Shown: in pieces, positions 49,315-58,988 of the stretch
Position numbering within the stretch: position 1 is the first letter of the stretch
Layout: each line of letters opens with the position of its first letter
Origin: Vibrio sp. SS-MA-C1-2
Lineage (GTDB): Bacteria; Pseudomonadota; Gammaproteobacteria; Enterobacterales; Vibrionaceae
Assembly (NCBI RefSeq): GCF_021513135.1
Contig: NZ_CP090981.1
Coordinates: forward strand, 2,964,025 to 3,028,024
Length of the DNA: 64,000 nt
Reading direction: 5' to 3'
Program-made: the position numbers and the translations under genes
The notes under the pieces: model-generated
The model's input: only the letters and a program-made list of their open reading frames with translations
Databases searched by the model: none
Told to the model about the DNA's origin: nothing

Positions 49315-50190
49315 ATGCGCAAAACTCTTTTAGCTTTAAGCTCTCTGGCTGCTTTATCTACATTTAGTGTTCAAGCTGCAGACTACTCAGACGATATCCA
49401 TAAAAACGATTATAAATGGGGTCAATTTAACCTCATGTATGCATTAGATGAAAAACCGCAAGATAAAACTTCACCTAATTCAGATAATGGGCATAACTAC
49501 CTTGAGTTAGAGTTTGGTGGCCGCTCTGGCATTGTTGATCTGTATGGTTACCTTGATATCTTCAACATCACTGAAAACAGTCATTCTGATAAAGATGGCC
49601 AGAATAAAATGTATTTAAAGTTGAACCCTCGTTTTTCACTTGATGCAATGACAGGCAAAGATCTCTCTTTTGGCCCAGTTCAAGAGCTTTATATTGCTAC
49701 CCTTTTTGAAATTGGTGGTGGTGGCGCTTCTTATGATGGCTATAAAGAGAAAAGTGATGGTTCATATGAAGAGGTAACCTACGGTGGCACTGACACTAAC
49801 GGTTATAAAGTCGGTTTAGGTTCCGATATCATGGTACCTTGGTTAGGAAAGATGGGCTTAAATCTGTATGCGGTTTATGATATGAATGCTAAGGCATGGA
49901 ATGGTGCTCAAATTTCAACTAACTGGTTTAAGCCTTTTTATACTTTCAACAACGATAGTTTCCTATCCTTCCAAGGTTATGTCGATTGGCAATTCTCTGA
50001 TGACTCTTTTAAAGGTACGAAACAAGCAGACAATGGCGGTGGTGCCTTCTTTGGACTTTATTGGCATTCAGAGCACTATGCTGCTGGTTATGGCTTAAAA
50101 GGGTATAAAGATGTTTACTTAATCCCTGATACCACGGATTTCGCAAGTAGTGGTTGGTCTCATTACTTCAGTGTGACTTATAAGTTCTAA
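49315..50190 (+). CDS. ompK: OmpK/Tsx-family outer-membrane nucleoside channel
   Basis: Beta-barrel channel of the nucleoside-specific Tsx family; the Vibrio member OmpK is the receptor for the broad-host-range phage KVP40. The 291 residues have a signal peptide ending VQA or VQAA; the mature start ADYSDDIHKNDYKWGQFN matches OmpK. GRSGIVDLYGYLDIFN, KDLSFGPVQELYIA and a C-terminal YFSVTYKF (terminal Phe) follow, as for an outer-membrane barrel. A perfect CRP site upstream and a terminator downstream make it a single-gene unit. Confidence 0.92.
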   Translation: MRKTLLALSSLAALSTFSVQAADYSDDIHKNDYKWGQFNLMYALDEKPQDKTSPNSDNGHNYLELEFGGRSGIVDLYGYLDIFNITENSHSDKDGQNKMYLKLNPRFSLDAMTGKDLSFGPVQELYIATLFEIGGGGASYDGYKEKSDGSYEEVTYGGTDTNGYKVGLGSDIMVPWLGKMGLNLYAVYDMNAKAWNGAQISTNWFKPFYTFNNDSFLSFQGYVDWQFSDDSFKGTKQADNGGGAFFGLYWHSEHYAAGYGLKGYKDVYLIPDTTDFASSGWSHYFSVTYKF

Positions 50191-50221
50191 GCTAAATAGA
50201 ACTTATTAAAATTATTTCGAT

Positions 50222-50252
50222 AAAGAGCTGACCTTGATGTTGGCTCTTTTTT
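50222..50252 (+). terminator. Intrinsic terminator after ompK
   Basis: AAAGAGCTGAC at 50222-50232 pairs with GTTGGCTCTTT at 50239-50249 (two G-U pairs), followed by T. Confidence 0.82.
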
Positions 50253-50414
50253 ATTAAGTATCGCCTCAAAAACCTCTTTTCTTACTTAGCTCTTTTTAAC
50301 AATTTTTAACCATTATTTAAGTGTCAATGCTCTCCCCTGTTAACTAATATTGCCGATAATGATTTCCATAGTATAATCGTTGAGATAATGACAATCATAA
50401 GATAGGGTTCAATT

Positions 50415-51104
50415 ATGTCGAATAATCATTCTGGTGCAGCACAAGATCTTTTAATGGAAATTGAGAGTAAGGATATTCTGGTTCTATTGGCGCCCGGTAT
50501 TGAAGAGATGGAAGCGGTCATTACTATCGACACTTTAGTTCGAGCGGGGTTTAATGTCACGACCGCAAGTACTGCATTTGATGGTCGTTTAGATATCCTC
50601 TGTTCACGAGGTGTAACCTTGGTAGCTGATACCACCATTGCCAAAGTTGCAGATGATGAGTTTGAGTGTATTGTCTTACCGGGTGGAGCTGAAGGCGCAA
50701 AGTGCTTCCGTGATAGCCCATTGGTGATTGAGATAATAAAACAACAGATCTGCGACCAGCGTTGGGTTGCGGCTATCTGTGCGTCCCCTGCTTTAGTATT
50801 GGCTCATCATAATATCTACCCTCAAGCCTTTATGACCTGTCATCCTGACTTTGCCAGTCATATTCCTGAGTACTACTTAAAAACTAAGCGTGTCATGGTC
50901 GATACGATTCATAATTTGATCACTAGCCAAGGGCCGGGGACGGCACAAGAGTTTGCGCTAGAGATTGTTAGTCAATTGACCAGTAAACAACATGCAACAG
51001 ATACTGCCGCGCCAATGGTTTTACTGCCAAGTATTGTTTTTTCAGCTCAAAGTATCGAAAACCAAAAGAAAATTTGGAAGCAGAGCAACAAAATGAATAG
51101 CTAA
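50415..51104 (+). CDS. yajL: DJ-1/PfpI-family protein YajL-like
   Basis: Member of the DJ-1 superfamily (covalent chaperone or glyoxalase-type stress protein). The 229 residues include the family start ILVLLAPGIEEMEAVITIDT, ECIVLPGGAEGAKCFRDS, and the nucleophile elbow with Cys122 in AAICASPALVLAHH. It is about 30 residues longer than E. coli YajL, with extra residues at both ends. It converges on thiI; yajL and thiI are also neighbours in E. coli. Confidence 0.87.
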   Translation: MSNNHSGAAQDLLMEIESKDILVLLAPGIEEMEAVITIDTLVRAGFNVTTASTAFDGRLDILCSRGVTLVADTTIAKVADDEFECIVLPGGAEGAKCFRDSPLVIEIIKQQICDQRWVAAICASPALVLAHHNIYPQAFMTCHPDFASHIPEYYLKTKRVMVDTIHNLITSQGPGTAQEFALEIVSQLTSKQHATDTAAPMVLLPSIVFSAQSIENQKKIWKQSNKMNS

Positions 51105-51145
51105 TCATTTTTCACTTTATTCAAAATTACTGAACAAATTTCCAA

Positions 51146-51180
51146 ATAAAAAGACCGGTTTAAATTCACTAAACCGGCCT
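51146..51180 (-). terminator. Terminator after thiI
   Basis: On the minus strand AAGGCCGGTTTA pairs with TAAACCGGTCTT (stem arms 51169-51180 and 51151-51162), followed by TTTTATTTGG. On the + strand the same stem could end yajL, with one mismatch. Confidence 0.85.
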
Positions 51181-51230
51181 TACTATTCAATGATTTAAAA
51201 TCATTTCTGCCCCACCAAGAAATTGATAAA

Positions 51231-52679
51231 TTAAGGACGGTAAACCTTAATATTATTGAAGCCTTGGTCTTTCAAATACAGTGCCTGGAGACGACTCATC
51301 ACACCACGATCACAATACAATAAGTAGTTTTTAGACTGATCTAAGTCACCAAATTTGGTTGCTAACTTGAAGAATGGAAGATGAATCACTTCAATATCAT
51401 CCAGCTCTAAAGGACTCTGCTCTTCTTCTTCTGCACTACGAATATCAAGCACAACACTGTTGCTATCAATCTCTTCAACAAGCTCAACATCAGGCGCTTG
51501 TTCTTGACTCTCTTTTGCAATGTCACGAATATCCATAATACGTGCATTCTCCACTACGCTAGTTAAGATTGAGAAATCAAAGTTCTCTTCTTCGCGTTCA
51601 AGCTTGGCTCTCTCTGCTTTAATGGTTGGCTTTTTAGAGATCACACCGCAGAACTCAGGCATGACTTTAGCAAACTCTTCAGTACCAATAACACGAGAAA
51701 GATCAACGATATCTTGTTTATCCCATGTCACAAGAGGGCGCAGAATCAATGCATCTGTCGCTTGATCGATCATTTTTAAGTTGGTTAAGGTTTGGCTAGA
51801 TACTTGACCTAATGCTTCACCCGTCACTAATGCTTGAATACCAAAACGATCGGCTACATCACTGGCCGCTCGGACAAACATACGTTTAAGAATAACACCC
51901 ATTTGAGCATCATCCACTTTTTCTAAAATTTCTGCGACAACCGGTTCAAAATCAATGCTGATGAATTTTACTTTTGCTGAAGAACCGTATTTATGCCATA
52001 AGAAACTTGCCACCTCTTTAACGCCAGTTTCATGCACTGCACCACCAAGGTTAAAGAAACAGTAATGAACTTTACTGCCACGTTTAATATGAAGATAGCT
52101 AGAAACCCCTGAATCATAACCCCCAGAGATTAAGCTCAATACATCTTCTTGCGTCCCCATAGGGAAACCACCTAACCCTGCAAAACGGTTAAGTACAAGG
52201 TTGAGTTTTTCATTATCGATATCAAGATTGACGGTAATATCTGGACGTTTTAATTGAACACGTGCCGATTCAACAGATTGGTTAAGACCACCACCAATAT
52301 AACGCTCAGCATCAATTGAAGTAAAATCATGCTTACCGCGACGCTTCACACGAACACAAAAGCTCTTTCCTTCGATCTGACTTTTCACTACCGCTTCTGT
52401 TTGTAGGTAAATATCATGGAGATCAATAAAGTCACTTTGCGTCACTTCTAATACATGATTCACACCCGGAGTATTGGTAAGAACTTCAAGGACAACATCT
52501 CGCTTTTCATCATCGTTACATTGGATCTCAATATGATCCCAGCGATTAAAAACAGCCACCTTCTCTATTCTTCGTTTCAATATGTTACGTAAATTACTAT
52601 CCAGGATCTTAGTAAAACGTTTACGCACAGATTGACTCTTTACGATCACTTCTGGATGAATTTTAACAATAAATTTCAT
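51231..52679 (-). CDS. thiI: tRNA 4-thiouridine synthase and thiazole sulfur carrier ThiI
   Basis: Makes s4U8 in tRNA and passes sulfur to thiamine thiazole synthesis. With ATG at 52679 ([16 protein letters not shown] eight bases upstream) it has 482 residues, the E. coli length. Domains in order: ferredoxin-like and THUMP (to about 165), PP-loop ATPase ([14 protein letters not shown]), and C-terminal rhodanese with catalytic Cys456 in [14 protein letters not shown]. An in-frame GTG four codons upstream is less likely. A nine-bp hairpin lies in the leader. Confidence 0.97.
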   Translation of the reverse strand: MKFIVKIHPEVIVKSQSVRKRFTKILDSNLRNILKRRIEKVAVFNRWDHIEIQCNDDEKRDVVLEVLTNTPGVNHVLEVTQSDFIDLHDIYLQTEAVVKSQIEGKSFCVRVKRRGKHDFTSIDAERYIGGGLNQSVESARVQLKRPDITVNLDIDNEKLNLVLNRFAGLGGFPMGTQEDVLSLISGGYDSGVSSYLHIKRGSKVHYCFFNLGGAVHETGVKEVASFLWHKYGSSAKVKFISIDFEPVVAEILEKVDDAQMGVILKRMFVRAASDVADRFGIQALVTGEALGQVSSQTLTNLKMIDQATDALILRPLVTWDKQDIVDLSRVIGTEEFAKVMPEFCGVISKKPTIKAERAKLEREEENFDFSILTSVVENARIMDIRDIAKESQEQAPDVELVEEIDSNSVVLDIRSAEEEEQSPLELDDIEVIHLPFFKLATKFGDLDQSKNYLLYCDRGVMSRLQALYLKDQGFNNIKVYRP

Positions 52680-52713
52680 AACAGCCTTCACAATATAAAT
52701 AACAAAAAATAGA

Positions 52714-52744
52714 GACTATTGAGCACTGCAGCTAATCAATAGTC
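52714..52744 (-). promoter_or_regulatory. Perfect hairpin in the thiI leader
   Basis: GACTATTGA at 52714-52722 and TCAATAGTC at 52736-52744 are exact inverted repeats with a 13-base loop, 35-65 bp upstream of the thiI start. No T run follows on the minus strand. No TPP-riboswitch core was seen. Confidence 0.55.
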
Positions 52745-52990
52745 ATTAGAGATCTCAATTATAGCTCATCGTCCAACCAGAGGGGAAAGTATCACCATTT
52801 GCTTTATCAAAAGTCAAACATCACTATAAAGTAGGGCGCGGATTATACATCATGGCAACTAGATGCTGAAATGTTATAATAAAAAAAGTTATCAATAAGG
52901 CAACTTCCATCAATATTTCCTTGTTCATCATGCTAAAATTAGATGATTCCATTAGAAATATAATTTATCACACAAAAAAGATAACTATAT

Positions 52991-53019
52991 TTGACCACCA
53001 GACTATGGTGCGTTAACTT
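52991..53019 (+). promoter_or_regulatory. Candidate promoter of xseB-ispA-dxs
   Basis: TTGACC at 52991-52996 and TAACTT at 53014-53019 with a 17-bp spacer; the spacer contains the inverted repeat CACCAGACTATGGTG. The xseB start lies 33 bp further on. Confidence 0.55.
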
Positions 53020-53051
53020 TCTCTTAAGCATTCCAATAGAAAAATGTAACT

Positions 53052-53294
53052 ATGGCCAATAAAAAAGTTGAAAATATGTCGTTTGAAGCCTCAACGACAG
53101 AGTTAGATTCGATAGTTAGTGAACTAGAACTTGGTGAGCTAGCATTAGAAGACGCACTGAAAAAGTTTGAACGTGGCATTACTCTTGCTCGCCATAGTCA
53201 ACAAAAATTATCTCAAGCAGAACAACGTGTTGAAATATTACTTCAGCAAGATGAAAATGCAGCTTTAACACCATTTGATACGAATGATGAGTAA
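53052..53294 (+). CDS. xseB: Exodeoxyribonuclease VII small subunit
   Basis: Small helical subunit of the single-strand exonuclease VII. The 80 residues include the family core ELDSIVSELELGELALEDAL and KFERGITLARHSQQKLSQAE. The start ATG at 53052 has only a weak purine stretch upstream. Its 3' end overlaps ispA by eight bases. Confidence 0.94.
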   Translation: MANKKVENMSFEASTTELDSIVSELELGELALEDALKKFERGITLARHSQQKLSQAEQRVEILLQQDENAALTPFDTNDE

Positions 53295-54186
53295 TCAATC
53301 ATTCGCTGTGTTAATGCAGCACTGCCAAGATAGAAGCAATCAATCCTTAGCAAACTGGTTAACTCAACCAAGTTGTGAGGACTCTCGTTTATTAGAAGCG
53401 ATGCGTCATGGTGCTTTATTAGGCGGTAAACGAATTAGACCTTTTTTGGTCTATACTATCGGACAGATGCTTAGTGTATCAGAAGACGATCTCGATACCC
53501 CAGCAGCCGCCATAGAGTTTATTCATGCTTACTCATTAATTCATGATGACCTCCCAGCAATGGATGATGATGAACTACGCCGCGGACAACCAACTTGTCA
53601 TATCGTTTTTGATGAAGCTATTGCTATTTTAGCTGGCGATGCACTACAAACACTCGCTTTTGAAGTACTTGCAAGTGGTCAATTATCAAAAGAAGCTGAA
53701 AGTCAACGTATTGCGATGATTCAAGCTCTAGCTCGAGCATCGGGTGCGGCGGGAATGTGTGTTGGACAAGCTTATGATCTTGAAGCTGAAAATCAACAAG
53801 TATCACTTCAGCATCTACAAAAGATCCACCAGCATAAAACCGGAGCCCTAATAAGTTGTGCAATAACATTAGGCGCATTAGCTGCAGGTCAGCGTGGTGT
53901 GGCTATTTTAGAGCCATTAAATCAATTTTCTTCAGCTATTGGTTTAGCATTTCAAGTTCAAGACGATATACTTGATATAACCAGTGACACCAGTACATTA
54001 GGAAAACCTAGCGGTTCAGATCTTGAACTTCATAAAAGTACTTACCCTTCACTCCTCGGTTTAGAAGGGGCAAAAGAGAAAGCTCAACTGCTGTTGCAAG
54101 ACGCGTTGGAAGCGCTTAAAGCCATTCCTTATGATACAACACAATTAGAAGCATTCGCCCGATATATCATCGAGCGCAATAATTAA
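53287..54186 (+). CDS. ispA: Farnesyl diphosphate synthase (geranyltranstransferase)
   Basis: Condenses IPP with DMAPP and GPP to FPP. Starting at ATG 53287 (an adjacent ATG at 53284 is equally possible) it has 299 residues. The two aspartate-rich motifs are DDLPAMDDDELRRG and FQVQDDILD. It overlaps xseB and is followed by dxs after 24 bp, the standard xseB-ispA-dxs operon. Confidence 0.96.
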   Translation: MSNQSFAVLMQHCQDRSNQSLANWLTQPSCEDSRLLEAMRHGALLGGKRIRPFLVYTIGQMLSVSEDDLDTPAAAIEFIHAYSLIHDDLPAMDDDELRRGQPTCHIVFDEAIAILAGDALQTLAFEVLASGQLSKEAESQRIAMIQALARASGAAGMCVGQAYDLEAENQQVSLQHLQKIHQHKTGALISCAITLGALAAGQRGVAILEPLNQFSSAIGLAFQVQDDILDITSDTSTLGKPSGSDLELHKSTYPSLLGLEGAKEKAQLLLQDALEALKAIPYDTTQLEAFARYIIERNN

Positions 54187-54210
54187 TTCAAACAAAAGTG
54201 CTGTTATTTT

Positions 54211-56106
54211 ATGAGTTTAGATATATCAAAATACCCAACTTTAGCTCTTGCCAGCATTCCTGAAGAGCTCCGTTCATTACCTAAAGAGAGCCTGCCAACT
54301 CTTTGTGATGAGCTTCGTCGTTACCTTTTAAACTCGGTGAGTCAGTCGAGTGGTCACCTTGCCTCAGGCTTGGGGACGATTGAACTTACTGTTGCTCTTC
54401 ATTACGTTTATAACACCCCTTTTGATCAGCTAATTTGGGATGTCGGGCACCAAGCTTATCCTCATAAGATCCTAACCGGTCGTCGTGAGCAGTTACCGAC
54501 GATTCGTCAAAAAGGCGGACTGCATCCATTTCCTTGGCGTGAAGAGAGTGAATATGATGTGCTTTCAGTTGGGCACTCATCGACATCCATCAGTGCAGGC
54601 TTAGGTTTAGCTATTGCCGCGGAAAAAGAACAGAAAAATCGTAAAGTGGTCAGTGTGATTGGTGATGGTGCGATCACTGCAGGTATGGCTTTTGAAGCGA
54701 TGAATCACGCAGGTGCGGTTCATTCCGATATGCTCGTTGTTCTAAATGATAACGAAATGTCGATTTCAGAAAACGTCGGTGCTCTGAATAATCATTTAGC
54801 AAAAATCCTATCGGGTAGCTTGTACACCTCTATTCGAGAAGGTGGAAAAAAAGTATTAGCCGGTGCACCGCCGATTAAAGAATTAGTGAGACGAGCAGAA
54901 GAGCACATCAAAGGGATGGTTGTCCCTGGGACTTTATTTGAAGAGCTAGGTTTTAACTATATTGGCCCTATAGATGGTCACGATGTTAACGAGCTAGTGA
55001 AAACCCTTAAGAATATGCGTAATCTGAAAGGCCCTCAATTCCTTCATATTATGACGAAAAAAGGTAAAGGCTACGCTCCCGCTGAGAATGATCCCATCGG
55101 TTATCACGGTGTACCTAAATTTGATCCAGCTGAAAATTCACTACCAAAAAGTAGCGGTGGCAAGCCATCATACTCTAAAATATTTGGCAATTGGCTCTGT
55201 GATATGGCCGCTATCGATCCTAAATTAGTGGCGATTACTCCTGCAATGCGTGAAGGTTCAGGCATGGTGGAGTTCTCTAAAAAATTCCCAGAGCAATATA
55301 TCGACGTTGCAATTGCAGAACAACATGCCGTGACGTTGGCAACAGGTTTAGCAATTGGTGGCAATCATCCGATTGTTGCAATCTACTCAACCTTCTTACA
55401 ACGCGGTTATGACCAACTGATCCATGATATTGCGATTATGGATCTGCCGGTGATGTTTGCTATCGATCGTGCAGGTTTAGTCGGTGCTGATGGTCAAACA
55501 CACCAAGGTGCTTTTGATCTTAGCTTTATGCGCTGTATTCCTAACATGGTGATTATGGCACCTAGTGATGAGAATGAGTGTCGTCAGATGCTTTATACGG
55601 GCCACCAGCATCAAGGACCAAGTGCCGTCCGTTATCCGCGTGGTACAGGTTCTGGTGCTGAAGTTATTGAAGAGATGACTGCCATTGAAATTGGTAAAGG
55701 TGTGATTCGTCGTCAATATCAACAACAAAATGAAAAAGCTGACAATAAAGAGAAAGTCGCTATTCTAAACTTTGGTACTTTCCTCTCAGAAGCACTCATC
55801 GCTGCAGAATCGCTCAATGCAACAGTCGTTGATATGCGTTTTGTAAAACCTATTGATGAAGATCTGACTAAAAAAATCGCAGCTGAGCATGATATTATCG
55901 TGACCCTTGAAGAGAATACTATCAAAGGTGGTGCAGGTTCAGCCGTTAATGAGTTCCTCATGGCCGAGAAGATCGCCAAACCGGTCCTTAACTTAGGGCT
56001 TCCAGATCGATTCATCTCTCAAGGAACACAACAAGAACTGTGGCATGACCTTAAACTTGATGCTGAAGGAATTGAAGAACAGATCCGAGCTTATATCGAG
56101 AAATAG
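54211..56106 (+). CDS. dxs: 1-deoxy-D-xylulose-5-phosphate synthase
   Basis: Thiamine-diphosphate enzyme that makes DXP from pyruvate and glyceraldehyde 3-phosphate, the entry of the MEP pathway. The 631 residues match Dxs: [19 protein letters not shown], the TPP motif [18 protein letters not shown] with a following ND ([11 protein letters not shown]), and the transketolase Glu region [14 protein letters not shown]. Last in its operon, with a terminator after it. Confidence 0.98.
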   Translation: MSLDISKYPTLALASIPEELRSLPKESLPTLCDELRRYLLNSVSQSSGHLASGLGTIELTVALHYVYNTPFDQLIWDVGHQAYPHKILTGRREQLPTIRQKGGLHPFPWREESEYDVLSVGHSSTSISAGLGLAIAAEKEQKNRKVVSVIGDGAITAGMAFEAMNHAGAVHSDMLVVLNDNEMSISENVGALNNHLAKILSGSLYTSIREGGKKVLAGAPPIKELVRRAEEHIKGMVVPGTLFEELGFNYIGPIDGHDVNELVKTLKNMRNLKGPQFLHIMTKKGKGYAPAENDPIGYHGVPKFDPAENSLPKSSGGKPSYSKIFGNWLCDMAAIDPKLVAITPAMREGSGMVEFSKKFPEQYIDVAIAEQHAVTLATGLAIGGNHPIVAIYSTFLQRGYDQLIHDIAIMDLPVMFAIDRAGLVGADGQTHQGAFDLSFMRCIPNMVIMAPSDENECRQMLYTGHQHQGPSAVRYPRGTGSGAEVIEEMTAIEIGKGVIRRQYQQQNEKADNKEKVAILNFGTFLSEALIAAESLNATVVDMRFVKPIDEDLTKKIAAEHDIIVTLEENTIKGGAGSAVNEFLMAEKIAKPVLNLGLPDRFISQGTQQELWHDLKLDAEGIEEQIRAYIEK

Positions 56107-56162
56107 AATCTAGATTAAATCTCGTTTTAACCCTTTCTTACTTGAAGAGTCGAATCGCCATC

Positions 56163-56190
56163 AAAAAAGCCGCTAAATTAGCGGCTTTTT
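56163..56190. terminator. Bidirectional terminator between dxs and pgpA
   Basis: AGCCGCT at 56168-56174 pairs with AGCGGCT at 56180-56186 around a five-base loop, with A and T runs on either side, so it works for both convergent genes. Confidence 0.92.
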
Positions 56191-56217
56191 ATTGCGTGAT
56201 TAGCAAGGTATTAAATA

Positions 56218-56718
56218 TTACCAACCCATCCAAGTGCCAAATGCCCATAGACAAGGTAAAGCAATAAAACCCGCCACAATATCATCAATCATGATACCAA
56301 AACCGCCATGGACATTTTTATCAAAGTAGCTAATTGGCCAAGGTTTTAGCATGTCAAAGAAACGGAATAATACAAAGCCCGCAAGTAACCATTGCCAATC
56401 AAAAGGAGAAATCCCCATCATAGGCACAATACTTAACGTTATCCATAAACCAACAAATTCATCCCAAACAATTGAACCGTGATCATGGACGCCCATATCA
56501 TCTGAAGTTTTTTGACAAAGTTTACAACCAATAATTGAAGCAACAATAATCACTAACCAATAAAGTGGCCAAGATAGTTGAGCAATAAGAAGATAAAGAG
56601 GGATCCCAGCCAGTGTCCCCATCGTGCCCGGTATAATGGGTGATAATCCACTACCGAATCCTGTCGCGAGAAAATGCGTCATATTAGATAGCTGGATCTT
56701 ATCTCTTGGATCTGACAT
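56218..56718 (-). CDS. pgpA: Phosphatidylglycerophosphatase A
   Basis: Inner-membrane phosphatase making phosphatidylglycerol. The 166 residues match PgpA: LATGFGSGLSPIIPGTMGTL, then the acidic site DDMGVHDHGSIVWDEFVG and late MIDDIVAG. Starts 12 bp after thiL, as in E. coli. Confidence 0.96.
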   Translation of the reverse strand: MSDPRDKIQLSNMTHFLATGFGSGLSPIIPGTMGTLAGIPLYLLIAQLSWPLYWLVIIVASIIGCKLCQKTSDDMGVHDHGSIVWDEFVGLWITLSIVPMMGISPFDWQWLLAGFVLFRFFDMLKPWPISYFDKNVHGGFGIMIDDIVAGFIALPCLWAFGTWMGW

Positions 56719-56730
56719 ATGTAATTTATC

Positions 56731-57705
56731 CTATGATTTAAAATGGTCATAACCAGAAAGCGACGACCAATCCACTTTCTGTTCATTATTTAATAATTGT
56801 AATCCAATACCTGGTTTTATCTGTCCAACACAGGTCGCATTAATCCCATTTCTCTGCATCTCAACAGTCAACTGCTCTCTTTTATGGTTAGGGACAGTAA
56901 AGCATAGCTCATATTCTTCACCACTGGTAAGGGCAATTTTTTGAGCCTGACTTAGATCATCATGAGATGCAATTAATTCCGGAGAGAGAGGTAAATTATC
57001 GACATTTATGATCGCAGCAACATTAGATTGTTTGAGAATATGTCCCAAATCAGAAATTAAACCATCTGAAATATCAATGGCAGAGCTAGCAAATTCGCGC
57101 AATGTAATCCCGGTCACAATACGAGGATCGGCCAAATAGTGACGCTCCACTAACTGCTTTTCTATTGAGTTTAGCTTATCTGGCGGCGTTAAAATAAGCG
57201 CTAAACCTGCCGCACTATCACCCAACTCCCCTGTTACATAGATCCAATCACCAATTTTAGCACCACTACGACGTAACGATTTACCTCGAGGAACAAAACC
57301 TTGAACGGTGATCGTAATACTCAGAGGGCCTTTTGTTGTATCCCCGCCAATTAACTGTAAGTTAAAATATTCAGCTAATGAAAAGAAGCCTTCACAAAAT
57401 CCAGTCAGCCAAGTTTCATCGGCTTCAGGCATTGTTAGCGCCAATGAAACCCATGCGGGGTCAGCCCCCATTGCCGCAAGATCACTAAGATTAGCAGCCA
57501 ATGCTTTATGAGCCACTAATTTAGGATCGGCATCAGCAAGAAAGTGTGTTCCAGCCGCTAACGTATCGGTACTGATCGCAATCTGGCACCCTTCTGGCAC
57601 TTCTAATAGCGCACAATCATCACCAATACCGACAATCACATCGTTACGATTGACATTCTGCTGCTCAAAGTAGCGAGCAATAAGATCAAACTCATTACAA
57701 CTCAT
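56731..57705 (-). CDS. thiL: Thiamine-monophosphate kinase
   Basis: Phosphorylates thiamine monophosphate to the active TPP. The 324 residues show the family motifs GIGDDCALLEVP, STDTLAAGTHF, LSDLAAMGADPAWVSLALT and GGDTTKGPLSITIT, then DISDGLISDLGHIL. It precedes pgpA. A terminator-like hairpin separates it from nusB, so it probably has a promoter of its own within 57706-57795. Confidence 0.97.
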   Translation of the reverse strand: MSCNEFDLIARYFEQQNVNRNDVIVGIGDDCALLEVPEGCQIAISTDTLAAGTHFLADADPKLVAHKALAANLSDLAAMGADPAWVSLALTMPEADETWLTGFCEGFFSLAEYFNLQLIGGDTTKGPLSITITVQGFVPRGKSLRRSGAKIGDWIYVTGELGDSAAGLALILTPPDKLNSIEKQLVERHYLADPRIVTGITLREFASSAIDISDGLISDLGHILKQSNVAAIINVDNLPLSPELIASHDDLSQAQKIALTSGEEYELCFTVPNHKREQLTVEMQRNGINATCVGQIKPGIGLQLLNNEQKVDWSSLSGYDHFKS

Positions 57706-57794
57706 AACCGGTTATATTCTCTTTACAAATATCATTGATAAGTCGCTTATTCTCTTCTTAACTATTGGAGAATTAAGCCAAAAAACAGGCATAA

Positions 57795-57820
57795 AAAAGG
57801 CCAGCAAATAAGCTGACCTT
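57795..57820 (-). terminator. Terminator between nusB and thiL
   Basis: On the minus strand AAGGTCAGC pairs with GCTGGCCTT (57812-57820 and 57797-57805; one G-U pair) around a six-base loop, followed by TTTTATGCC. It splits the rib-nusB block from thiL-pgpA. Confidence 0.85.
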
Positions 57821-57837
57821 TTCTTAAAACTTCACAA

Positions 57838-58317
57838 TTACTTCGCTCTTGCTTTACGAAGTGATGGTGCCGCTTTATCAAGAACACCATTAACGAACTT
57901 GTGGCTATCTTCAGCACCGAATGCTTTAGCTAGTTCAATTGCTTCGTTAATAACAACTTTAAAAGGCACATCTTCACGTTTAGTCATTTCATACATAGCT
58001 AAACGTAGTAGAGCTAATTCCATCTGATCAAGATCCTGTAAAGGACGAGACAGGTATGGACGCATCTTGCTATCTAACTCTTGGTAGCTCATCACTACAC
58101 CCGTTAACAAGTTACGGAAATACTCAACATCAGTATCTGGTTGACTTAATTTTGGCGCTTCTGAGCGATGCTCTTCTTCTTCAAAATCGTGTCCGCCAGA
58201 AAGAAATTGTTGTTCGATACTAGCAACATTATCTTGGGTGATCTGCCAAGAATAGATTGCTTGTAGCGCAAAGTGACGTGCATTACGACGTGCGGCTGGT
58301 TTCACACTAACCCCCAT
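57838..58317 (-). CDS. nusB: Transcription antitermination factor NusB
   Basis: All-helical protein that with NusE binds boxA RNA for rRNA antitermination. The 159 residues begin with an Arg-rich [16 protein letters not shown], then [19 protein letters not shown] and [20 protein letters not shown]. It is about 20 residues longer than E. coli NusB, with a charged loop around residues 45-60. It overlaps the ribH stop by one base. Confidence 0.96.
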   Translation of the reverse strand: MGVSVKPAARRNARHFALQAIYSWQITQDNVASIEQQFLSGGHDFEEEEHRSEAPKLSQPDTDVEYFRNLLTGVVMSYQELDSKMRPYLSRPLQDLDQMELALLRLAMYEMTKREDVPFKVVINEAIELAKAFGAEDSHKFVNGVLDKAAPSLRKARAK

Positions 58318-58787
58318 TAGGATTCAATTTGGGATAAAACATTAACCATTTCAAGCGTGCTTAGAGCTGCCTCAGCTCCCTTATTACCAGCCTTGGTACC
58401 CGCGCGCTCGATAGCTTGTTCTATAGTATCAGTCGTTAACACACCGAATGAAATAGGAACATCAAATTCCAGGCTCACTTGTGCTAGACCTTTATTACAC
58501 TCACCAGCAACAAATTCAAAATGAGGAGTACCGCCACGGATAACTGAACCTAATGCAACGATAGCATCAAATTTACCGCTACGTGCAACGCGTTGTGCAG
58601 TAATTGGCAGCTCAACTGCACCTGGGCAGCGAACAACAGTAATATTATCGCTCTTAACTTGGCCTAGACGCTCTAGAGTATCTACCGCGCCAGCAAGTAA
58701 ACTGTCATTAATGAAGCTGTTAAAGCGAGAAATAACAATTGCAATTTTTGCGTTTGGAGCAGCGATACCGCCTTCGATAATTTTCAT
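58317..58787 (-). CDS. ribH: 6,7-dimethyl-8-ribityllumazine synthase
   Basis: Penultimate step of riboflavin synthesis, usually a 60-subunit shell. Starting at ATG 58787 with AGGAAG seven bases upstream gives 156 residues, the E. coli length; the frame is open 17 codons further, but those match nothing. Family segments: [48 protein letters not shown] and [17 protein letters not shown]. Confidence 0.97.
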   Translation of the reverse strand: MKIIEGGIAAPNAKIAIVISRFNSFINDSLLAGAVDTLERLGQVKSDNITVVRCPGAVELPITAQRVARSGKFDAIVALGSVIRGGTPHFEFVAGECNKGLAQVSLEFDVPISFGVLTTDTIEQAIERAGTKAGNKGAEAALSTLEMVNVLSQIES

Positions 58788-58988
58788 GGCTCTTCCTGTA
58801 AAATCATTCTGGTGAGAGAAACCGGCGGATTCTATCACACTTATTAATAGTTAGAATAGTCACTATGAGTTTTACTTCAATAAAACTGACTTAAAGATAG
58901 CGGTGACCATTCGACATCATTATAAAATAGGCTGAAATATTAACAACATAAATTCACCCTACTTCTATTATTACACTAAAATAAACTT

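Larger units (their letters stand above)
52680..53051. other. thiI-xseB divergent intergenic region
   Basis: AT-rich region of 372 bp holding the thiI leader hairpin and the xseB promoter. No repeat and no small ORF with a good ribosome binding site was seen. Confidence 0.6.

Noticed and set aside
52680-52900. TPP riboswitch upstream of thiI
   Set aside because: The conserved CUGAGA and ACCUGAU...GGAUAAUGCC cores are not present.
58839-58988. FMN riboswitch upstream of a riboflavin gene
   Set aside because: No RFN-element conserved segments (AGGGGCG..., GAUUC-type pairs) are visible before ribB or ribH in this window.
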